Below are positions 44,266-54,072 of a stretch of 64,000 bases of DNA, in pieces. A program made the translations under genes and the position numbers. The notes under the pieces are model-generated. The model did not search any database, had not been told where the DNA came from, and saw only the letters and a list, made by a program, of their open reading frames with translations. Numbering within the stretch: position 1 is the first letter of the stretch; every line of letters begins with the position of its first letter. The stretch comes from Pisaster brevispinus (Eukaryota; Echinodermata; Asteroidea; Forcipulatida; Asteriidae): assembly GCA_023634235.1 (NCBI GenBank), contig JAMKCF010000055.1, forward strand, positions 61,001 through 125,000. The letters run 5' to 3'.

Positions 44266-44999
44266 TGTCTTCTTTACAAAAGTTGGTGTGATGTGCCATT
44301 GTGATGCTCTGCTAGCTATACAATTCAGATTCAGATTCAGAGACAAGTCACCGTTAATCTTTACCGCTCAATGCATTCTTATTAAGTAAAACAAATATTT
44401 GTGTACTTCCCCTATTTTCAATTTCACGCTTTAGTTGATGGTTTTGTCAATGCAGATATTATTTGTGAATAAAAAGTGTGATATTTATGTCAATGATGTC
44501 ACATCCTGTCAACTGTCCTAGGCACTGCCAGCCGTTATCTTTGTATAGTGCTCTATCCGTTTCTGGTCTAAGTCGTTCCAAGATTACACACAATTATAAT
44601 AACTGCACCACAACCCAGCATTTAGTCGTGTACACTGCTGTGGAAACATTATTATTAACACGATGACGTCGTCGTACAGTAGTTTAATGCAACGTAAGTG
44701 CTTCGCAAGTTTGTTTTCATTTATTTGTTTGTTGAAGTATTGGTGTAACTACTTCTTGTTGGGTTGTTATTTTTCCTGCGAAGTAGTTCATTTTGTGCTC
44801 GATATTGGGCATATGGTGTACCCCTATTATGTCTTCATTGTGTGCTTGGAATCTCAGGAACTCTTGATCAGAAGATGGGGGACCTCTGTACTAGAGGATG
44901 GGGATATTCTTTGCCTCATACCGGGCATGTTAGGCGTAAACTAGTTGAGCATTCGAGTATTGTCAATATGAATTTCTTCCCACGTAGCTTTAATACTTT

Positions 45000-45130
45000 C
45001 TCCCATGTACGACTTATTATCTCGCAAGTACGACTTGTTAACTCGTACGTACGACTTATTATATCGTATCCATACGAACGACTTTACCTCGTATATGTAC
45101 GGCTTATTATCTCGTACTTACGACTTCAGA
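45000..45130. repeat. short tandem array, TACGACTTATTATCTCG units
   Basis: Five to six imperfect 20-26-base units, each a TACGACTT(A/G)TTA core followed by TCTCGTA-like text. CGTACGTACG palindromes fall at unit joints. Confidence 0.75.
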
Positions 45131-45247
45131 CGACACATTTTGATGTTGGCAGCTATACGCTTCCGTACTTTAACGCAATCTGATGTAGCATTAATACACT
45201 CTTGTTATGGGTTTGGAAAATTGCATTCAAAAACTGCAATGAATGTG

Positions 45248-45892
45248 TGTGTAGCCAGTGTGCAGTTGGTGTATGTGGACCGTACCCGATTATTATGTAA
45301 ATTAGTATAATTTCTTTGAGCAGTCCACATTTATGTATACCTTTACTTAATCTACTGTGAGTACGCATAGCACGGGGAGTTGCACCCGTGCTGTTGTTGG
45401 TGTCGGTTCACCTCTGTTGAACCATGGATGTGATATGTGGAAGAACATGGTAGAACCATGGTTGAACCATGGTTGAACCATGGTGGTAGAAATTAAAAGG
45501 AGTTGGAACGAAAACCTAATCCAGTTTAAGACTCATTGGCGAGCTTGGAGCCCCACAGTAAACCAATTGTGTCACCCGCAGAGCCCAGTAGATTTTAGTG
45601 CTGCAGCCAATGTGCAGTTTGTGTATGTAGACCGTACCCGATTATGTAAATTAGTCTAATTTCTTTGAGCAGTTCACATTTTCTGTATTTCTTTACTTAA
45701 TTTATTGTGAGTATGCATTATAGCCACGGGGAGTTGCCATCAATTCGACACTCGTGCTGTTGTTCGTGTCGGTTCACCTATGTTGATCCATGGAGGAAGA
45801 AACTAAACGAGTTGGAACGAAAACATAATCCAGTTTGAGACTCATTGGCGAGTTCGGTGGCCGGCAGTAAACCAATGGTGTTGTTCAGTCCT
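45248..45892. repeat. tandem duplication, about 360-bp period
   Basis: 45248-45570 and 45603-45892 share GACCGTACCCGATTA, AATTTCTTTGAGCAGT, GTGCTGTTGTT.GTGTCGGTT, AATCCAGTTT.AGACTCATTG and CAGTAAACCAAT. Copy 1 also contains a small (GGTTGAACCAT)n array at 45440-45480 that copy 2 lacks. Confidence 0.8.
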
Positions 45893-45894
45893 AA

Positions 45895-45975
45895 CTTGAT
45901 AATCGGCCCAACTATAGTTGGGACTGGTCCCAACTTGAGTGTAAAAGTTGGGGCATCTCAACTATAGTTGGGATC
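45895..45975. repeat. two CCCAACTATAGTTGGG-type palindromes
   Basis: CCCAACTATAGTTGGG occurs at 45908-45923 and a near copy (CTCAACTATAGTTGGG) at 45958-45973. Between them is an inverted GGTCCCAACTT / AAGTTGGGGC pair. It is probably a short palindromic element. Confidence 0.6.
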
Positions 45976-46479
45976 GAAGTAAACACGAAGCACCCCCAAA
46001 CTAAAAACATTTAAGTATCATAGTAATGTATGAAGTTTTGAAGACCACTTTCACTTGAGAATATTTTAGATTAATTAGAATGTTTGTTTTCCAAGAGAAG
46101 GGAAACTGAATGCGTAGGCCTACTTGAGACTGAAAGCGTCTCCCGGCATGAGCATAAGGCTTGGCTGCTGTCAGAACCCTCTAAAAAAACAATTTACACC
46201 AAGTTAGTTTTAGCGGTCACGTCCATTATGAGCGATATGCTATCATTCCAAACCTCGTCCTGGGCAATGGCCCGCGACCGGCTCATCAGTTTTGACATGA
46301 GTTTATACAGAGCCGAGACCCGGGTTGTAAAATTAACAATACATCAGACAAGGTATACTCACATCAGTTAACATAAAGAATTGTTGTCAATTATTTTATC
46401 TTTTCTTACAAAATAAACGTTCACTGCCATTTTGTTTAAATTTATTATTATTGTTGTATATTTTTTTCTTTCCCTAGGG

Positions 46480-47629
46480 ATGGCAGAAGGAGGCAATCCG
46501 TCTGCATTATTGGATAAATTCGGCGAAGACTACTTAAACTGCACGATTTGTCATGAGCGGTACAATCGGCCGAAGATACTTAACTGCCTGCACAGCTTTT
46601 GTGAAGAATGCCTGGTGAAGTACAAGCCTTCGCAAGGACGGGTCAAGCTGTCATGTCCGGTCTGTCGGCAGGAAACCGTGATTCTCGAAGGAGGAGTCGT
46701 TGGACTCAAGACCAACTTCCCACTGATGGGGATGGTTGAAGCCTTCACCAGCGAGATGTCGGCTTCCATTTCAAGTTCTAGCACAACGGAGCTGGTTTCA
46801 TCCCCGGCTCCCAGCATCGTGCAAGAATGTCGAAAACACCCAGGTGAGAAGACCTGGTTCTACTGTCTACCTTGCCAAGATCTGGTCTGTCACGTCTGCA
46901 CGGCGAAAACTCACCAACAGCATGAGTTCCAAGAAATCGACGAGGCTGCTGATAAATGCAAAAACTCTCTGCAAAGCTACTTCCCGCAACTGAAAAACCT
47001 CTTGGACTTCATCGAAGGAGAGTTAGAGGTTGCTGGGAGAGTGACCCAACTAGTTGCCTCGACAGTAGAGGCCAGCAAGCAGGAGGTGGAAGAACGCACA
47101 CATACTGAGATTGCTATGATTATGGCTTCCAGACAAGACATCCTGGACGAGATCAGTGCAGTTGAAACGAAAACAACGAAGACGATGAAAGAGAGAGTCA
47201 AACGTCTGACAACACTGCGGGACAGGATGCAACACTCTTTGAAGCTGTCGGAGCACTTGACGAAGAACGCCTCAGCTGAGGACATCATCTCACTCTTCCC
47301 CATCATACACACGGACCTCAAGAGACTCAGTGACAACCAGCAGACACAAACGGAGATCAAACCAGCAGAACAAGTATCACTCATGAAATTTCTGCCCGGG
47401 AAGCCCGTCGGGATCTCCCTCGGGAAGCTCGTTGTCAAGACTGAACTGTGGGAGATGGACAGACGGGTTGGAAAGAGTGGCGGTGATAAAGACGACTTTG
47501 ACGGTGCTAGAGGTATCGCTTTGCAGTCCGATGGATGTATTGCCGTTGCTGACTTGGGGATGTGGACGAAAGGGATAACCTTGTTTACTCCAGACTGGGT
47601 GTACACAAAATCAATCAAGTTTCCGAACA
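46480..47629 (+). CDS. TRIM-NHL coding exon 1
   Basis: 383 codons plus one base: RING, B-box, coiled coil and the first propeller blade. The ATG context is GGGATGG. It ends AAC A|GTGAGTATG. The frame runs on into the intron for 107 bases, so the border is set by the donor and by continuity of the NHL repeat in exon 2. Confidence 0.92.
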
Positions 47630-50357
47630 GTGAGTATGTTGTTAATGTTGTGTTTACCAGACGACAATTATTATTAATCAATATCTCTAAAGATCGTCCC
47701 TTCATATTGTTAGAACAGAACTTTCTCACGCCTTAAATAATTTAGTATAAATAAAGAGGCAACATTTGCAAAGGTTTTGAAGCGCTGTACAAAACGACAA
47801 AGATTAAACAAAAAAATCTAATCATTTAGAATAATTGTATGAGTTTTAAACAAGGCTTGAGGGATTTAAGAGATGATGTCTGACGGATGTAGAGAGAGAT
47901 GTTCCATAATATTTAGTGGTGCACTGTCTGTCCCTCGTTGGCCATAAACCGCGTGTAAGTACGGGGTTGTGATTCACACAGGAACGATCGCAGATTGCGG
48001 GAGTTGTAAGCTTTTTGAAATATGGTTCTGACGATAATTATGAGCCGTGTACCATTCAGCCTTTAAAAACAACGAGGAGGACTTTGAATTGGATTCGCTT
48101 GTTAATGGGAAGCCAGTGAATGGGTTGAAGAACCGGTGCAGTGTGCTGTGTGGATCTTGCTAGATTACCATCGTTGTCATGACTATCCAAGATGCACGAC
48201 GAGAGTGAAAGGCAACATTTATAAGTTCCTAGTGCGGACCAGATTACTCAGTCCACTTACATTTTAGCTGAATGCAAAAAAAGAAGAGAAAAAATGGTTG
48301 CAGTGCCATTGTCGTTTAATGGCCGGACTGTATACAAGAACCTTTCTATTGCAACGTCACAGCCCAAGTTTTTGCCAACCAAGGTTGGAAACTTATGGAA
48401 AGCCATGAATGCACAGCAAACAATTATAGCCACAGTTTGTAACAAATTCTAAAATTATATTGAATTTGTTGAAAACAAAGCAACCTATCGAGGGACTTTT
48501 TTGCTTTAATTGAAAGTTTGCAGAAATGTTGAATTTGGACACAACGTCTGTTTCAGCCACCCATGCCAACCTGCGCGGTTTGTTTATCAACAAAAGAAAG
48601 GTATGATGCATTAGACTTTGCAAGTCCGGCGCGTATCGAAAACGAGAAACAACTCAAATGAGGACTATATTTTTCTATGAAATCACTATGTTTTCTTTTG
48701 TAAATACCCATAGCATTTACTTTTATTGATTTGTTGTTGTTGTTATTGTTGTTGTTGTGGGTTTTTTTTTAAATTAACATTACAAAACTAAAACTGGGAC
48801 GAGAATGCTTATTATTTGTAGAAACCCCATTTACCAACCACGCCCTTGTTTATGCAACCATAGGCTTATGACTATAACATGGACGACAGTTCGGCAGAAC
48901 TCTTCGTTGTTAACAAGTCATCTGAAACGGAGGTCAAGTCTTATTCTCTGGTTCCATTTGTTGATTTGTAACTTGTATGTTACTTACATTATGTTTCATG
49001 CCTTAGAGCGGAACATGAACCTGCGACGCACAGATTAACGGTAATCTGCCAACTGAGCTATCTAGCCCTAATGTCGGCAGTCTCCCCAGTTTGTCACTAT
49101 CTATTATTATGGTAAAATATTATGATAACAATTGCCCAAACTATACTTTAAACTATTACAGTATTTGAAGTAACGGATTCACGCACACGTAAAACTCAAT
49201 AGAGTTATAGCCAAACTTGGTCTTGGAAGTTCGAATACGCGCGAGACTTGCACAGTCTATTGCAGTCTTTAGTTGAAAACATTCACGCTGAGGTCGATAA
49301 TTTTGACCCATTAGGTTGACATGCAACGAACAGTCCTATAAGATGTACTAATATTCATGTATTAAAGAACCACAATGGAAACTGACCGCGTAAGAGTTAA
49401 ACAAAGAACAAATGAATATTAAAGAGCAGGACTTGGACCGGCGACCTCCGAGTTTCGTGCCAAGTGAGCTATCTAGCCCCTATTGTCTACTGCCGCTTCC
49501 CAGGTTGTTTCGTTGGGTGTGATCCCCGGCTTTACGGCAGTTACAGGTTGAATGCCTTCTGACTGGCACCCCTTGCATAAATATTGACAAGCTAGGGCGA
49601 CTGCCAACATTAGGGCAAGATAGCTCAGCTAACAGAGTTCATGTTAATCTGTAGGTCGCAGGTTCATGTCCCGCTTTAGTCAATTTGACTTTGTCCAACA
49701 CCAAATTATTACCATATGTGTGAATTATTTTGTTCATTAGAACCACGGGACGTAGCAGCTGTTAATGATTGCATCGTGGTCGCAGACAACACCGATACAG
49801 TAAAAGTGTACAACGCGAACCAACTCGCCTTTCAGTTCAAAACAACCCCGGCTGGAGTAAGCGGCAGAGTCTCATCAGTCAACATCGTCAGCGTTGCTGT
49901 CAAGAAGGACGACATTCTCGTAGTTGGAGACGTCAAGAGGCGGGTCATTACTGAACACTGTGCTAGTGATGGAAAGTTGTTGGGAACCGTACAAACCAGT
50001 ATCCCGCCTTACTTTGTGGATGTTAGCAATGACGGGCACATTCTTCTCAGCGGGCTAGACACGGGGAAGGTGGAGGAGATCGACGGCGAAGGGGAAACGG
50101 CATTCACGCTGACTCCGGGGATCGACGGAGAGGATGTTTCATGCCGGGGTGTATGCTATAATCCCGACAGGGGATTCTATGTTGTTGTTCAGGCAAAGGA
50201 TTCGAACCTCGGACATATTCATCAGTACGAATCAACCGGGGAGTTTCTCGGGTGTGTCGCCAAAGGTCTCTACGACCCAAACGGCATCGTGATGACTTCC
50301 AAAGGAGAACTTGCCGTGGCGGACTGTTTCTCTGTGAAGGTTTTCAAGAGAGTATGA
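46480..50357 (+). CDS. TRIM-NHL protein (RING, B-box, coiled coil, NHL propeller), 588 aa
   Basis: A TRIM-family E3 ubiquitin ligase-like protein of the NHL class (TRIM2/3/32-type architecture), cytosolic by type. Coding exons are 46480-47629 and 49741-50357. The A|AA phase join makes Lys. Order: a RING finger with CTIC..., CLHSFCEEC, CPVC (residues 21-62); a B-box with C117, H120, C129, C132, C137, C140, H145 and H148; a coiled coil (about 155-300); then a C-terminal beta-propeller of NHL-like blades with DGARGIALQSDGCIAVADLG, RDVAAVNDCIVVADNTDTVK and DPNGIVMTSKGELAVADC. No B30.2 domain. The acceptor TCTTTCCCTAG lies just 2 bases before the start ATG, so the 5' UTR is in an unseen upstream exon. 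AATAAA at 50376 is 18 bases past the stop. Such genes are greatly expanded in echinoderms and lancelets, so an orthologue name is not justified. Confidence 0.93.
49009..49560 (-). repeat. SINE family C, two inverted copies
   Basis: GAACCTGCGACGCACAGATTAACGGTAATCTGCCAACTGAGCTATCTAGCCC (49014-49066, quoted by its ends GAACCTGCGAC and GAGCTATCTAGCCC) and GACTTGGACCGGCGACCTCC ... GTGAGCTATCTAGCCC (49431-49480) are reverse forms of the tRNA-like head at 49600. Confidence 0.55.
49600..49700 (+). repeat. tRNA-derived SINE, family C, forward copy
   Basis: GGGCAAGATAGCTCAGCTAA (A box TAGCTCAGCTAA) and GTCGCAGGTTCATGTCCCGC (B box GGTTCATGTCC) are spaced as in a tRNA gene. It is degenerate and lacks a closable acceptor stem, so it is a SINE head rather than a functional tRNA. 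It ends about 40 bases before the exon 2 acceptor. Confidence 0.6.
49741..50357 (+). CDS. TRIM-NHL coding exon 2
   Basis: Begins after TTTTGTTCATTAG with AA (completing Lys), then PRDVAAVNDCIVVADNTDTV, and continues through the remaining propeller blades to TGA at 50355-50357. The ATG at 49716 is in the intron and not used. Confidence 0.92.
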
Positions 50358-50375
50358 ATAGCCGAGGCCCCGTGA

Positions 50376-50381
50376 AATAAA
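50376..50381 (+). terminator. poly(A) signal of the TRIM-NHL gene
   Basis: AATAAA 18 bases after the TGA stop, implying an unusually short 3' UTR if it is the one used. Other signals further down are not obvious before the MITE B copies. Confidence 0.5.
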
Positions 50382-50545
50382 AACAGGCATTGCAGGTCCC
50401 GCACACGTATTCAAATAATGTTACAGTCAAAAAGGATGAAAAGATAGCTGGGCTTCTCTTTTGTATCGGTGACAATTATGAACGTTGTGTCCGAACTAAA
50501 CCAAGCGACTTCGGCTACAGCTGTGGCCGTTGGCTGCAGCAATCT

Positions 50546-50698
50546 GGGCCCAGTTTCTAGAGCTGCATGAGCAAAAAACATTGCTTAACAATGTTCTGAT
50601 AAGCAGAAATGAGCACCAGTCATGAATTGTACATGTAAGCATAATTTTATTGTGTTTAGCTACTTTCTGTGCTTAAGCAGCTCTATGACAATGGGCCC
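50546..50698. repeat. MITE B, copy 2
   Basis: GGGCCCAGTTTCTAGAGCTG at the left and AAGCAGCTCTATGACAATGG at the right, with ATTGCTTAACAATGTTCTGA and GCAGAAATGAGCACCAGTCA between. Confidence 0.8.
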
Positions 50699-51098
50699 TG
50701 GCCAGTGCACAGCAGAAGCCTTCAATATACCGTGCAAGTCTTGCGCGTATTCGAACATGTTGGGGACCACTTTGGTATCACGTACATTGCTTTAACGAGT
50801 GAAGGAATAAACTCGCTCACTTGAACGAGATCCATTGTTCGAATACGTGCAATACTTACACAGTCTACATGGACACAGCCTATAATCGTCATTTGTTTAT
50901 GATTGATATATTACAATGATGCTAGTTAAGCCTGGTTCATATCTCACAGGAACTGCGAGAGCACAGTAAATTTTTTCTCGAGTCCACATTAGGCGAGTGA
51001 AGTATGAACCGGACTTTACAGCGCCGTAATCAGATATGGTGTTAAGAACACGTACAGTATAGTGCTATAAAAGGGGCTGTGTCATCATGATCAAAGCT

Positions 51099-51337
51099 GG
51101 GCCTAATTTCATGACTCTGCCTACCGTAAGCGAAGAATCGGCGCTTACGGAAGCAGGGAGTTCCGTGCTTACGGCTGGCGTATTTCACAGGTATACGCAA
51201 ACAAATGTTTGCTTGTTACTAGGCATTCTTCGCTTACACAGCTAGCACAGAAATTCGACGCTTGCACAGTAAACGAAGAATGGTAATCGCAAGCGTACAA
51301 TACAGCGGGAACTAAGCAGAGCCATGGAATTGGGCCC
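51099..51337. repeat. MITE B, diverged copy 3
   Basis: The ends GGGCCTAATTTCATGACTCT and GCCATGGAATTGGGCCC are as in the family, but the interior has CTTACGG/CCGTAAGCGAAGAAT words instead of TTGCTTA. It appears to be a subfamily. Confidence 0.7.
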
Positions 51338-52075
51338 AGATCAATTATGTGGCTGTACATGGAGTTATGAACTCTAACCCACCAGTTACTGCACGCCCAT
51401 CGCACGCCTTGGATCATGACCACACTGCCCTTTAATAGAGTAGGATCTATCAAATTTAATGTTAAGAATAAGAACCTGACAGAAGCAAACCATTGCAACA
51501 CTAGTTACCTATACGTATATTGAAGAGGAAAAAGGCTTGATTAGAGAGTCACAGAAGTGTCTTTGCCTCCATGTAAACGATAGTCGTTTTTATTTAATTG
51601 ATTTACCCGCAGCTCAAACCGTCATTTAAAGGCCAGAGGTTGACCCAACTGGGAAGTGCACTTGGTTTCCGATGGATTAGCCTAGACCTATATATCTTAC
51701 GATGGTTAAGGGCAAAGTTTAGCTTTGGTTTTTGGAACCGTTCGATTATTTTAATCCTATATAATAAGTGAAGTTATATACATCAAAACTAATCTGTGAA
51801 AATGTCATTTGAAAAGATTGTAGCATATTTTAGATATCGACGAAAAAACTGCAGCGGTTACGTCTAAGCAGGAAGAATTATAATCCGTAATAAGTTTACA
51901 CAGTCTGAGTAAATACTTCATATAGAACCGTTTCTCAGATTGAAATGTTTTTGAATCCCTCTCACTAAAACCACATTCTTTAGAGGGGAATCGTTTCTCA
52001 AAATGTTATACATTATCAGCAGCTGCAGTGCTTCCTACCAAGTAAGTTTTTATGATCCTTAGTTGTTGGAGTAAT

Positions 52076-52078
<3 letters not shown>

Positions 52079-52111
<33 letters not shown>
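52079..52111. repeat. (CT)n microsatellite
   Basis: About 16 CT units, roughly 120 bp upstream of the candidate TATA box of the trehalase gene. Confidence 0.95.
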
Positions 52112-52113
<2 letters not shown>

Positions 52114-52228
52114 TTTTTTCGTTTTCAGACGTTATTGTCCTTTACATTGTGTTCGTAGAAACATTTCGGGTGCTGTTTGTCCATTCCTGTTTAGTGCAAA
52201 ATGTTATCAGTTTATTATATTACGACTT

Positions 52229-52236
52229 TATAAATA
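52229..52236 (+). promoter_or_regulatory. candidate TATA box of the trehalase gene
   Basis: TATAAATA on the plus strand, 340 bases before the trehalase ATG, with no intervening acceptor required. This is motif-level evidence only; AT-rich DNA gives many chance matches. Confidence 0.3.
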
Positions 52237-52575
52237 GAGATGACTTAACCAAACATTATTGAGTACCTTTGACGATACAAAAAGTCAGAGAGTAACCTTT
52301 GGACATCAAATAAAGGGTAATGTATTATGAGCTGATAAGTGTAGTTTACAAGAGTGACAAAGTTTATTACCGGCACTGATTTACACTCAAGCTTTGACTC
52401 ACATTTGGCAATCATCTCGTACGTTCTACGGAATATAATAATATTGCCGGTATTTAACTCTTCAAGAAACACACAGATTAAGAAAAAGGGGGACTTCCCA
52501 AAAGGTTTCGTCATAATTTGCGTCAGTTAGTCTATTCATCCTGAAGTCCATAAACGTTTTATTTTCCCCAAGAAA

Positions 52576-52679
52576 ATGTATCTCCGACGGACTCTGTGTT
52601 TTTTTGTGGGGTTATGTCTGCTGACGAAACAGGCATGCGTTTTCGCTGATGAACTGAAGAATGTTGGAGCCTGTGACAG
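52576..52679 (+). CDS. TREH: trehalase exon 1 (signal peptide)
   Basis: [20 protein letters not shown] then [14 protein letters not shown]. It ends in phase 2 at AG|GTAAGAAC. Confidence 0.88.
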
Positions 52680-54032
52680 GTAAGAACACAACTGTTAAAG
52701 GTAAATCGGAGCATCTTCGGAAAAAGGCATTAAACGTATAAGCCAATATAAAACAAAGTTAATGTATCCCAGTCATTCGTTAATTGACGTAATTGTGAAT
52801 TTTAGGTCTTGCGCCTTTTTTTGTTTTGTTAACAACGGAAAAGGATAACCACTTTATCTTTAGAGGCATCTGTTTTATAGACATGATAATCTAAACCACA
52901 AAATGGTTACCCACTCCCTACTCACTACCACTGTTCATGTTCGGTCTAGTGGCCCATACACCGTGATGATGTTTATCAGCACTTCCGTATTCTTCGCGTT
53001 ATCCATTTCTTCTGTCAGGCCATTTTAATTATCTTTACACCTGTTTTTATATGCAGTGAGATATTTTGTGATGGTCCACTTCTTTCTGCAGCTCAGGATG
53101 CATTTATCTTCAACGACTCCAAAACCTTTGTGGATCTTCACTTGAAAAATGATCGAGGTAGGATTAAGATCATAGTGCTGGATTTATTGTTCTTTTGTTT
53201 GTTTGCTGTCGTCGTCGTCGTCGTTGTTGTTGTTGGTGGTGGTGGTGGTGGTGGTGGTGGCGGTGTTGTTGTTGTTGCTGCTGCTGCTGTTGTTGTTATT
53301 GTTGTTGCTGCTGCTGCTACATGCTGCTGCTGTTGTTTTTGGTGTTGTTGTTGCGGTGAGTGACAACTTGTGAAGTAAGCTTCATCTTATTAGAAAGGAG
53401 TTACACCATTATAGTTTGTTAGATTTAACTTTGACAGTGTTAATTTAACTTGTTCATATTGTTAAATCTAACTTTGACAGAAAAAAAACATGCGCAAAGC
53501 CTCAGGTACAAAAAATATTGTTTTAAAAATTGTTTTAAAAATTGTTTTAAAAATTTGCACTCTGAACACTCCTTGGTCAGAATCGATCCGGATTCCGGAT
53601 CCTTGGTAGTCTGATCCATTTCTGGATCAGTCTGACCCGGAAACTGGTCGGGGGAAAACAAGCGATTTGGGCCCAAATTCTGCCTCAGTTTGACACGTTT
53701 CTGCGTTATTTGTTGACACTGTTTCTGGGTCCTACCTGGATCGGGCTCAATTCTGAACCGGGAATTTTTAGAGTATGTGCCCAGTATGTGTGCCCTGAGG
53801 ATGTTGACGTTCATACCTTGGGCATTCGGGATACACTAATGCCCGAACAATTATTTGACCATTTTACTTTTAGGCAGCTCTATGCAATTGACCCCACCAG
53901 CTGTGCGTTCATGCTGATAGGTCTGTGACGTCACTTTGATACATAACTGCATCTACTTATGTTTCTGTGTATTTAAACCGGCATCTACAGGTGGCCATTC
54001 ATAGGTCAAATTATGTGAGCTAAAAAGGGCTA

Positions 54033-54072
<40 letters not shown>

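Larger units (their letters stand above)
47630..49740 (+). other. TRIM-NHL intron with a SINE cluster
   Basis: A 2.1-kb intron. No conserved exon is seen inside. Family C SINE pieces occupy 49009-49100, 49425-49560 and 49600-49700. A (GTT)n run is at 48733-48760. Confidence 0.7.

Noticed and set aside
46977..47729. 250-codon minus-strand frame under the TRIM gene
   Set aside because: It is antisense to a clear RING/B-box/NHL coding exon and has no motif of its own.
53130..53366. poly-Val/Gly and poly-Asn frames
   Set aside because: They are trinucleotide repeat artefacts next to trehalase exon 2.
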